64,000 nucleotides of DNA. Origin: Neoceratodus forsteri. Its lineage: Eukaryota; Chordata; Ceratodontiformes; Ceratodontidae. The notes below the pieces were generated by a model. It made no database searches. It saw only the letters and a list, made by a program, of their open reading frames with translations, and was not told where the DNA came from. The stretch is from contig CM028129.1 of the NCBI GenBank assembly GCA_016271365.2, positions 430,670,501-430,734,500 on the forward strand, given 5' to 3'. Position 1 is the stretch's first letter. Every line of letters begins with the position of its first letter. Positions 11,504-20,300 of the stretch are shown here, piece by piece. Position numbers and translations under genes: made by a program.

Positions 11504-13041
11504 ATGTCGGGACCTGAAAGAGAGGAGAGTCAAGGGTTTGCATGCAAGTACAGGCCCAACTTTAGAGTCACTGAGAGCAATGCCCTCTTTAAGGCCTATA
11601 TGGACCAGGAGGGTCTTCTCAGCGGTGCCACAGGCACGATGCAGGAGGCGGCGGGTTAGGAGCAGGTGTGGTCCAATACGCCAACACCCACGGATGACAC
11701 CATTGCACCTCACAGGAGTGCAAGAAGAAGGTTGGCACAGACAGGAGGCAGATCAAGGACAGGATGACCAGTGGTGGGCTGGCAACCGTGCCACCACTGA
11801 TGGCCATGGAGGACTTTGTGGCATCCACCATCAGCCGCATGGCGGTGGAGGGTGTGCCCAGTGGTGGGTTCCAGATGGGTGGCAGCCCTCACTGCATGGT
11901 GAGTATGACCAGCCGCCAGGCATGCCTGGCATGGGCTGACATGCAGGTGCCTGAGGCCATGCCCACTGCCACATGTGCGTGTGGGCGTGGACACACATTG
12001 CTGCAGGTGCCGTGTGTCAATGGTGGGCGGGCGGGGGGCCATGGGTATGCTGCACCTCTAACCCTCTGTTTTTGTCTTGCAGCACCAGCACGCCTCCGTC
12101 AGAGGACCAGGTGGGGTGGCAGGACACGGATGCCTGACCTCAACATTGATGAGCATCCAGAGCCATGACAGGCCATGTCTTGGCAGTGTTGGGCATGCAG
12201 CCATGCATGACATGGGGTCGGATGCCCCTGACTGGGATTCCTGCATGATGACAGCCTGGAGGTGCTGTGTGCAGAGACTCAGCTTGGGGTGCTATCCGAT
12301 ACCGATGATGGCCTTACTCTGGTACTGGACAGCATAGGGGTGGTGGTGCCTGACATGCTCCTTCCCGCCACACAGATACCAGCAGGTCCCATCACTGAGG
12401 CCACAGCTCCCGCAGGCTGCCACCCCATCCCCGCCGGGTGCAGTTGTGTGTGGTGCCACAGCTGTGTCCAGTGTGGGTGGCGGTGGTGATGCTGTTGCGG
12501 GCGGAGGTGCGGGCAAGGCCCAGCAGTCAGTCGGCAGCGGCAGCAGGATGCAGATGAAGTTGGGCAGCGCGACATGGTGCCCACCGCTGGTGCACCAGAC
12601 AGCACTGTTTCCCTGTATGGGACCATTATGCAGCGTCCACCTGAGCGGGAGGCTGTGTAGCGGCATGACGTGTTACCCCCAGCTCGATGGGTGGGCCAGG
12701 AGGCCCAGGATGCCAAGAGGCTGACAGAGCACACCCAGTTACTGCAGGCATCTGAGGACAACCAGGTGTTGCTTGCCAATGAGGTGCGCACACTGCAGGC
12801 AAAGGTGAGCCAGATGACCGAGCAGCAGGACAGAGGTGACGCAAGGCTTATGGACAGGCTCACCCAGATGCAGGAGACCACGAATGCAGCATTGGACCAC
12901 ATGACTGGTGCCATTGTGGCATCAGAGGACTGCATAGCCAGTACCATTGTAGCTGGGCTGGCGTCGGTGGCAGCCACTGCACTCGGCCATGCACAGAGGA
13001 GCCCCGCAGTGTACTGTCCACCCGGTCCTGGCATCTGGTGA
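11504..13041 (+). pseudogene. Second Myb/SANT-like gene remnant with coiled-coil C-terminus (Harbinger B)
   Basis: From the ATG at 11504 the product contains KYRPNFRVTESNALFKAYMD, then EQVWSNTPTPTDDTI after a stop near 11656, then ECKKKVGTDRRQIKDRM after a frame change. This is the NF-x-x-E ... W ... C-K-K-K pattern of NAIF1-like Myb/SANT proteins found in Harbinger elements. A splice donor (CATG/GTGAGT, 11898/11899) and a strong acceptor (TTTTTGTCTTGCAG ending at 12082) define an intron. The 3' part (about 12500-13041) keeps one frame except for a TAG at 12658-12660 and encodes a heptad-like segment (AKRLTEHTQLLQ through TQMQETTNAALDHM), a likely coiled coil. Its Myb domain is distinct from the minus-strand one. 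Confidence 0.6.
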
Positions 13042-13779
13042 CACCAGCATAGTGGATGCTGGGTTCGATGTCAGCATCCCAGACAACCCCGGGCAGGCCT
13101 TTGTGGCCATCTTGACATCCCTGCATGGATCGGTCGCAGTCCCTCACATCAACCCCTGGGGGCCATCTGACACGCCTCCCATGGCCGATGCGCCGCATGC
13201 ATCTGCTGGTTGGCCCCAGCATGGCCACCTACATGGCTGTGGTGGTTGTGGGACTGCATGGTTAGAGTGGCGTGTCTGCTGCCCTGACCTGCCATCTGCT
13301 GCTGTTGCCTCACACTCCGCGTGGGTGGTGGTGGTGTGGCATGCATGTGGTGGCGCACATGTGTGTTGTGCTGCATGACCTCTGTGTGTGTGGACCATGC
13401 TGCTGGGACATGTGGCATGGATGTGACGAGGGCAGTTCAGCACGGTCATGCCTGTGCACGGTGTCATGCTTCTGATCCATGCCATGTCCCTCACCGTGTG
13501 TAGGTGGCTGTGTGTGTGTGTGTGCGCATTGCTGCGTGTGTCTGTGTGTGCGAGCCTGTGTGCCAGTGGCTCCACCATGTGTGTGTGCTCCCTGTCCCTT
13601 CATGCATGCCGCTGTGCACATCCCTGCCACTGTGTTGTGTGCTGGGCTGTGTGGGCCTTACCTGTGTGCAGTGCACTCACCTGCATTGTCCTTAATGCTC
13701 TCTTGTGATGGTGTCACAGTGCCGCCGTGCCTCCTGTACCAGTTGAGGGTCCCTCCTGCCAGGGGTGGCTGCCCACTGC

Positions 13780-14845
13780 CCTCAGCCCGTCACCACCATC
13801 ATCCCGCTACTGTCGCCCTCATCAGCCTCGACTACTATTCCATGGTCAATGACCATGTTGTGCAGGATGCAGCAGGCCAGGAATATGCCACAGGCTTTCG
13901 ATGGGCTGTATTGTAGGGCACTGCCTGACCTGTCTAGGCAGCGGAATTGCATCTTTAACATGCCAAAGACACGCTCGATGATATCGCGTGCTGGCATGTG
14001 CCTCGATTGTATCTTTCTTCTGCGAGGGATGATGGTCGCCGTAGGGGTGAGCAGCCATGGCCTTAGGGGTATGCACTGTCACCTGTGTGGAAGACAACAT
14101 GGTTATCCCTGTGCTGTGCTGCCACCCACTACCTCTCAGCCACCACACACACCACGGTACCACCTCATCCTCCCTCCCCACCCCAAGGGCTGTGGCTCTT
14201 GGCCACCCTGGTGCATGTCCTACTAACTGACAAGGTAGCCCATGGGGATGTCTCCCACTCAAACTTATGGCACGGCACTGAACTGTGCCATATGAAGGCA
14301 TCATGTGCACTCCCGGGGTGTGTGGCATAGACATTGATAATGCGCCCCATGGCATTGCACGCCACCTGGCAGTTGATGGATAGGTACCCTTCCGGTTGAT
14401 GTACACTGGGCCCTCTGGGCCAGGTGGTGTGTGGATGCCAACGTGGGTGCAGTCTATTGCCACAATCACGCCTGGCAAGCATGCCACCGGTGGAACTCCT
14501 GCATGTTTGCTGTCTGCTCTGCCTGTGTGCTGGAAATGTCACGTGCTCTGAAGCATGTGGCAGCAGAGCATTGAGGAACTGGGCACATCACAGCGGTCAC
14601 CTTAGTCTCCACTGCCATGGCAAGACTACGTCTGGTGGGTGCCTACATCTCGTCACTGCTCAGCTCATGGAGCTGCCTCAAAACTGCCCTGTTCAGGTGG
14701 TGCCAGACCACTATTTCTGTGTCACTGAAGTTCTCATCACGTGACCCTGGCAGGTACCACCTGTGTCGGGCATACGCTGCTGGGCCCTTCATCGCCACGC
14801 TGCTGTTCCTTCTGCCTCCTCACACCCTCATTACTGCATCCATTA
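13780..14845 (-). pseudogene. HARBI1-type Harbinger transposase, decayed (copy B)
   Basis: The minus strand carries the HARBI1 landmarks in order, in shifting frames: NFSDTEIVV and ETKVTAV near 14720-14600, IVAIDCTHVGIHTPP, VYINRKGTYPSIN, GDSAYP, and a well-preserved C-terminal block DIIERVFGMLKMQFRCLDRS followed by GIFLACCILHNMV. All three catalytic acidic codons persist: Asp at 14452-14454, Asp at 14078-14080 and Glu at 13974-13976. No single frame joins them, and I count at least four frame changes. It is closer to a working ancestor than copy A, which has lost the first Asp. It is convergent with the plus-strand Myb/coiled-coil remnant. Confidence 0.88.
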
Positions 14846-14937
14846 TGAATGGGCCACTGTCCATCACTCAGTCACTGGGTGCCTCCTGGGTACCTCTCAC
14901 ACTCTGTCAGTCCGTCCGTTGGTCTGTGTGTCTCTGT

Positions 14938-15010
14938 CTCCCCTCTCTGTCTGTCTGTCTGTCTCTCTCCCTCTCTCCCCTCTCCTCTCCCTCCTCTCTC
15001 TCTCTGTGCA
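14938..15010. repeat. CT-rich microsatellite in Harbinger B
   Basis: This is a run of TGTC and CTCT repeats between the transposase remnant and the right terminal repeat. It is probably slippage within the element. Confidence 0.8.
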
Positions 15011-15414
15011 CACTGTTGCGCATCTGCTGTCTGTGTGTTTGTTCCTATAGTTATTGGCTCAATTCTGCATGGCGCAACTTGGGTTTGCTCCGGACATCGC
15101 CTTGCTCTATGGTTGAATATGCCAGTGTGCCACTTATTCATGGCAATGTCCTCTGCACTTGTGCTGCATACATTATGGTTGTGCATCGCTGCGCCATGCA
15201 CAAGTGCTCTGAATATCTCAGCCAATGTGTTTTGTACTCATGCATTACTGATGTATTATATTCTGTTGGCTTCCCAGCCAAATGCCCTTTGGGGTAACCC
15301 TTGTCTCAGTGTTTGTGCACAGATGTTCTTTGTCTTTTAAATAGTTTTTTATTTTAATGGGTTCACCACAACATAACCAACACACTGCCTTAGGGTAGCT
15401 GGTTCATTCCACTG

Positions 15415-15489
15415 GGGTGTCAAACAGACGAGGCATACTGATGAGTCCTGGTAGGACAAAACACGTGCCTATGTCATCTGTTAGCACCC
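15415..15489 (+). ncRNA. Type I hammerhead ribozyme, unit 1 (two core changes, probably inactive)
   Basis: CTGATGA (15438-15444) and stem II GTCC/GGAC are intact. The expected GAAAC reads AAAAC (15458-15462), losing the catalytic G12. The expected GTC before the cleavage site reads GCC (15467-15469). Stem I pairings (CATA/TATG, AACAGA/TCTGTT, GGGTG/CACCC) persist. Confidence 0.85.
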
Positions 15490-15565
15490 TTTGCAAACTG
15501 TGTGAGAGGCCTTTCGGCACCATACAATTCTGCTTAAAGTTGAACCAGCATAACATTTTGTGGTG

Positions 15566-15573
15566 ATTTGCAT
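15566..15573 (+). promoter_or_regulatory. Octamer ATTTGCAT, repeated in every unit
   Basis: The exact octamer occurs at 15566-15573, 15930-15937, 16263-16270 and 16631-16638, once per unit at a fixed place. ATTTGCAT is the Oct-1 site used as the distal element of vertebrate snRNA promoters. As I recall, newt satellite 2 is transcribed from an snRNA-type promoter, which makes the match pointed. I could not define a proximal sequence element by eye. Confidence 0.6.
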
Positions 15574-15781
15574 ATGCAGCCCATGATGCTTTGCATTGTG
15601 GGGGCATGTGTGAATTTGTTTTTCTTGAAACTTGGCTTCCCAGCCAAATGCCCTTTGGGTAACCCTTGCCTCAGTGTTTGTGCACAGAGGTTCTTTGTCT
15701 TTTAAATAGTTTTTTATTTTAATGGGTTCACCACAACATAACCAAAACACACTGCCTTAGGGTAGCTGGTTCATTCCACTG

Positions 15782-15855
15782 GGGTGTCAAACAGATGAGG
15801 CATGCTGATGAGTCCTGGTAGGATGAAACACGTGTCATGTCATCTGTTAGCACCC
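15782..15855 (+). ncRNA. Type I hammerhead ribozyme, unit 2 (core intact)
   Basis: All core residues are present: CTGATGA (15805-15811), GAAAC (15825-15829) and GTC (15834-15836), with cleavage predicted after 15836. Stem II is GTCC/GGAT with loop TGGTA. Stem III is the self-complementary ACACGTGT. Stem I next to the core is weakened: the unit reads CATG instead of CATA before the core and lacks one T after the cleavage site. The outer stem I pairings remain. Confidence 0.88.
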
Positions 15856-16143
15856 TTGCAAACTGTGTGAGAGGCCTTTCAGCACCCTACAATTCTGCTA
15901 AAGTTGAACCAGCATAACATTTTGTGGTGATTTGCATATACAGCCCATGATGCTTTGCATTGTGGGGGCATGTGTGATTTTGTATTTCTTGAAACTTGGC
16001 TTCCCAGCCAAATGCCCTTTGGGTAACCCTTGCCTCAGTGTTTGTGCACAGAGGTTCTTTGTCTTTAAATAGTTTTTATTTTAATGGGTTCACCACAACA
16101 TAACCAAAACACACTGCCTTAGGGTAGCTGGTTCATTCCACTG

Positions 16144-16186
16144 GGGTGTCAAACAGACGAGGCATACTGATGAGTCCTGGTAGGAC
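16144..16186 (+). ncRNA. Hammerhead ribozyme remnant, unit 3 (3' half deleted)
   Basis: Stem I 5' strand, CTGATGA (16167-16173) and most of stem II are present. Sequence then jumps from AGGA directly to CCTTGCAAACTG, removing GAAAC, stem III, the cleavage site and the 3' strand of stem I (about 35 bp). It cannot cleave. Confidence 0.88.
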
Positions 16187-16479
16187 CTTGCAAACTGTGT
16201 GAGAGGCCTTTCGGCACCATACAATTCTGCTTAAAGTTGAACCAGCATAACATTTTGTGGTGATTTGCATATGTAGCCCATGATGCTTTGCATTGTGGGG
16301 GCATGTGTGATTTTGTATTTTCTTGAAACTTGGTTTCCCAGCCAAATGCCCTTTGGGGTAACTCTTGCCTCAGTGTTTGTGCACAGAGGTTCTTTGTCTT
16401 TTAAATAGTTTTTATTTTAATGGGTTCACCACAACATAACCAAAACACACTGCCTTAGGGTAGCTGGTTCATTCCACTG

Positions 16480-16554
16480 GGGTGTCAAACAGACGAGGCA
16501 TACTGATGAGTCCTGGTAGGATGAAACACGTGTCTATGTCATCTGTTAGCACCC
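16480..16554 (+). ncRNA. Type I hammerhead ribozyme, unit 4 (intact, predicted active)
   Basis: The core is CTGATGA (16503-16509), GAAAC (16523-16527) and GTC (16532-16534), with cleavage predicted after 16534. Stem II pairs GTCC (16510-16513) with GGAT (16519-16522, one G-U pair) around loop TGGTA. Stem III is ACAC/GTGT (16526-16533), leaving only AC/GT plus a 4-nt loop as a hairpin, so efficient cleavage probably needs pairing between two RNAs or two units. Stem I is extended: CATA/TATG next to the core, an internal loop (CGAGG opposite TCA), AACAGA/TCTGTT, and GGGTG/CACCC. That internal loop is where type I hammerheads place the tertiary contact with loop II. Confidence 0.93.
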
Positions 16555-16686
16555 TTTGCAAACTGTGTGAGAGGCCTTTCGGCACCATACAATTCTGCTT
16601 AAAGTTGAACCAGCATAACATTTTGTGGTGATTTGCATATGCAGCCCATGATGCTTTGCATTGTGGGGGCATGTGTGATTTTATTT

Positions 16687-16797
16687 TATTATATTCTGTG
16701 ACTCTCTTGCTCCCCACCCCCAGGTTACATCTGGAATCAAGGGGTAGTCTGCTCAGTATACTTTCCTGGTAAAACTTTTAAATAAATAAATAAATGT
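16687..16797 (+). mobile_element. LINE 3' end, right part of the split copy
   Basis: This continues the 3' untranslated region seen at 6930-7127 and 15224-15266 after the Harbinger and ribozyme insertions are removed. It ends with GGTAAAACTTTTAAATAAAT plus further TAAA units, a typical L2-like LINE tail. Confidence 0.55.
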
Positions 16798-17240
16798 CCT
16801 TCCCAGGGTATGCTGAATGCTCACATACATACCTGCTGCAGAAGTCCAGAACAGCAGAACCCATTACATACTGTAGGAATTTTCTCTACTGTACATGTTA
16901 AATAATGATAAAGATAACAAAGTACACATATAACGGTAATATTATGCATAGTACATAAGGCTCCATAGCGACTGCATACTGGGGACCTCAGTTTGAGATG
17001 ACATCATTGCTGCACGTTCCCAGCAGCCTTAGTCCCCGATCGCCGTGGTCTTCTAAAACGTTTCCTGGTTTCAGCAATTTGAAAAGTTGCCGAAAATGTG
17101 TTTAACAGCAGTATTTAAGGTAATGAATAATTTTATTCAAAACCTCTCCTGTCTGCTCTAATTCCACGGGAGGTTTTCAGAACACTGTGCCCCTCATAAT
17201 TGTGTTTAGGTAGCCTTTACATTTTTATTATAAGTTATTA
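16798..17240. other. Unassigned single-copy-looking spacer
   Basis: I see no repeat, coding block or RNA gene here. Confidence 0.5.
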
Positions 17241-17365
17241 GGCAGTATAGCGCAGTGGGTTAAGGCTCTGAGCTGCAGAGCTGGAGACCTGGTTTTGAAT
17301 CCTATAGTCACCTAGGTGCATACTGTGTGATCCTGAGGCAAGTCACTTAACTTTCTGGGGGGCAG
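17241..17365 (+). mobile_element. tRNA-derived CORE-SINE (MIR-like)
   Basis: A pol III A box, TAGCGCAGTGGG (17248-17259), and a B box, GGTTTTGAATCC (17291-17302), sit at SINE spacing. They are followed by a MIR-like core, GTGTGATCCTGAGGCAAGTC and ACTTAACTTTC (17325-17355). The structure is a tRNA-related head joined to a CORE domain. A LINE-like tail is not evident because CR1 sequence begins soon after. It is not a tRNA gene: the cloverleaf does not form and the core follows directly. Confidence 0.8.
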
Positions 17366-20300
17366 ATGGATGGAAAGTCAGAGAAGATAAGATAGGGGAG
17401 CTAAACATGTGGCTCAAGGGCTGGTGACAGAAAAACGACACAATTTTGTAGGAACTGGCAACAGTTTTGGGAGCGAAAGTTCTTTTAATCTCATGGACTG
17501 CATCTGACTAAGGAGGATTCAGCACATTGGGGCAGACGTTTGATAGCTTGGCAGAATATTTGAACTAGCAATGGAAGAGGGTACAGCACCCCATCAGTCG
17601 AATAGTTGTCAAACAGGAGTTCAGCAAGTTTGCAGTTCATTTGCATCACCAGGTAAGGAAAAGGTCTGACTTCCCATCGGCCTTTGGGAAATGCCAGACC
17701 TCACCCAACAACTAACACACTGAAATCTGGCCAATGGAAAATCATATACACAAATGCCGCAGTCTGGAAACAAGATCCCAGACCTGTAGGCAATAATGAC
17801 AGAGGCTAAACTGGACATAGTAGCAATTAGGCGAGGCGTGGTTTACCAGTAACCACTCTCGGAGACTTCAGTACCTGGCTATATAATTTTCAGATGAGAC
17901 CGAGGTGCAAAGGAAGTGGAGTGACCCTGTATGTAAATGAAAATATCAAAGCTACAGAAATTCAGAATACACATAAGGAGCCAGAAGAACTGTGGGTTAC
18001 CCTGAAACAGAAATGGGACAGCCATAAGAACTGGGGTTGTCTACAGGCCCCAGACCAGGGGAGGACATAGACACATTACTGTTAGAAGATATACAAAACA
18101 TGACAGCTAAAGGGAGGTTCTGATAATGGGAGACTTCAACATGCCAGATACAGCTTGGTCAATACCAGCAGGAACCTGCCAGAACTAGACACATGATGGA
18201 TTCCCTGCAGAGGAGGGCTTCAAACAACTGGTACAACAACCCACAAGAGACAGGGCTATCCTAGATCTAGTACTGACTAACAGGAAAGGGTCACAGATCT
18301 CCAGGTAGAAGTTCAGCTGGGGCCATTGACCATCACATGATATGGTTCGGTTTGACCACTACAACTAAATCATCCCATTCCAAGGCAAAAATATGGGACT
18401 TCAGAGGAACTGACTTTGTTAAGATGGGCAACAGAGTTAAGCCCTGGCAAAAGAAATACAGCTGAGGGGTACAGGCAAAGTGGGCAAGCATTAGGATGCA
18501 ATACTTGAAGCAACATCCCATTGTCTTATAGAGAAAAGGAAGTGCAAAAGAAGGGAAACCACTTTGGTTCTCAAAACAGTAGCAGAAAAGGTCAGGGCCA
18601 AAGGCTGGCCTTCAGGAAATATAAGGGAACACAGTGGATGAAGCTAGGAGGCATACCAAACTTCCCTAATGGAAGCAGGGAAGGCAGTAAGGCAGGCAAA
18701 GGCCCAAACTGAGGAAACACTAGCACAAACAGTAAAAGAAGGTGACAAGACTTTCTATAGATGCATTAGTGAAAGGAGAATGTCCAGAGGGGATCGCTAA
18801 GATCAAAGGAGATAAGGGGCATGTGAGGAGGAGGACCATGTAAAGCATCTATCCTAAATAGATACTTCTGCTCAGTATTTACTGAAGAGAAGGTAGGGCA
18901 GGGCCCACAGCTCAGCACCATGGACACAGGGGGAGGGAGGTGAGCACTAGTCCATTCAATAAAAGAAAGGGTCCTACAAGAGCCTCGATAAGCTCAGTGT
19001 GGACAAGGCAATGGGACCTGATGACATACATCCCAGGGTACTAAATGAGCTAAGGGTGGAACTAGCAGAGCCATTATCAGAACTGTCTAGTGAGTCTCTG
19101 AGCACAGGAGAGGTCCCAGAAGACTGGAGAGGCTCATGTGATCCCGCTGCACAAGGCGGTAGCAGGAGGAAGCAGGGAACTACAGACCAGTCAGTCTTAC
19201 CTCAGCAGTGGGCAAGATTATGGAGGCACTCCTTAAGGAAAGGATAGTGCAACACCTGGAATCCATAGGAGCACAGGATCCAAGACAGCATGGGTTTACA
19301 AAAGGAAGGTCCTGTCAAACTAATCTCATAGATTTCTTTGACTGGGTAACCAGAGTGGTGGACCAAGGGAGCAGTTGATGTCGCCTACCTTGACTTCAGC
19401 AAAGCTTTTGATACTGTTCCACATAGAAGACTGATTATTTATTTATTTTGTATTTATTAGATCATCAGTTTACAAACCTTTGAGTCATAGACTCATTTAC
19501 AAAAGCACCCTGTCAAGAGAGCAATACATCACAGCAAACAAAACAGCACAGTCGTAACACTTAGATTAAAAAGCAACCAGTGTTACAGGCATTCACTGGT
19601 GGTACACCCTTGGTAATAGATAGATCACAGTAGTCATACTATAGGTACACGAGTACCACATCAGGTAGCAACCAGAGATATTTTATTACAATAGTCAACA
19701 GACGTTGCCTGAGACCCCAGGTATATACAGCAAAAGTAGACAGGGCAGACCCAGCCTTGGGGTGAAGGTAAGGGGCAGGTGGGGATTATGTGCAGTTGCA
19801 GCAGCAGTGCTTGTCAGATGGTTTCTGAGGGAGACTTTGAAAGAACCAAGCTTAATGGAGTTAGCTATGTTGGCTGGAAGGGAGTTGAACCAGGAGGGAG
19901 CCCGATGCAAGAGGATCTCTGGGCCATAGGGTCCTTACCCTGGGGACAATAAGGAGATTTTGGCAGTGCTACGGGTGGAGACTGAGGGGAGGCATGCTGC
20001 AGGGATGTGGCGACCCCAGGTGGTGGAAAGCCCTAGCAGGGTCTTTTTACAAGAAGGTAGGATTGGAGGTGGAGTCTTTCTTCAAGGTTGAGCAAGTTGG
20101 TGGTGTAGTACAGCAGGCATGTATGGGTGTGCCTAGGGCTCCCAGCATTGGCCTGCAGGCCTTGTTTATAGAGAACTGGATTCTTGCAAGCAGTGTTGTC
20201 AGCAGCAGCATAGATGGGCAGCCCATAGTCGATTAGCGACAGGACAGAGGAGGTGATTGCCAATCTAAGGGCCTCTTGTGGTAGGCAGTCCCTATGGCAG

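Larger units (their letters stand above)
7128..15223. mobile_element. PIF/Harbinger DNA transposon, copy B, 8.1 kb with nested L1 fragment
   Basis: The ends are GGCAGAGATATTCAGA at 7128 and its near-perfect inverted partner (GGCTGAGATATTCAGA on the minus strand) ending at 15223. The triplet AAT lies directly outside both ends (7125-7127 and 15224-15226), and removing the element restores a sequence matching a neighbouring tandem unit of the target. Inside are an L1-type LINE fragment (7830-9075), a minus-strand Myb/SANT-like gene remnant, a plus-strand Myb/SANT-like plus coiled-coil gene remnant, and a minus-strand HARBI1-type transposase remnant. Minus the LINE it is about 6.9 kb, long for the superfamily. 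AAT is not the classical TWA duplication, so the exact end could be off by one base. Confidence 0.85.
15267..16686 (+). mobile_element. Hammerhead-ribozyme tandem element (retrozyme-like, newt satellite 2-like)
   Basis: Four head-to-tail units start at GGCTTCCCAGCCAAATGCCC or its variant: 15268-15633 (366 bp), 15634-15997 (364), 15998-16331 (334, with an internal deletion) and 16332-16686 (355, cut at the insertion end). Each unit carries a type I hammerhead ribozyme or remnant in its middle and an ATTTGCAT octamer about 95-105 bp after the cleavage site. There is no protein-coding potential. Tandem units of a few hundred bp with type I hammerheads, inserted with a target duplication of about a dozen bp, define animal retrozymes, which are thought to move through self-cleaved, circularised RNA using a LINE or Penelope reverse transcriptase. 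Newt satellite 2 (about 330-bp units) is the best-known relative. Family membership is inference; the ribozyme and the duplication are read directly. Confidence 0.9.
15254..16699 (+). repeat. 13-bp target-site duplication bracketing the ribozyme array
   Basis: TATTATATTCTGT occurs exactly at 15254-15266 and again at 16687-16699. Removing one copy and the 1420 bp between them restores a continuous LINE 3' sequence (TTCTGTGACTCTCTTGCTCC), so the array arrived as one insertion event. Confidence 0.9.

Noticed and set aside
12279..13034. 251-codon open frame on the minus strand
   Set aside because: It is the antisense shadow of the plus-strand coiled-coil region of the Myb-like remnant.
15267..16686. 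CRISPR-like or simple satellite interpretation of the tandem units
   Set aside because: The units are over 330 bp, near-identical throughout with no spacer/repeat alternation, flanked by a target duplication, and carry hammerhead cores.
17241..17302. A genuine tRNA gene
   Set aside because: The A and B boxes are present, but no cloverleaf forms and a CORE-SINE domain follows directly.
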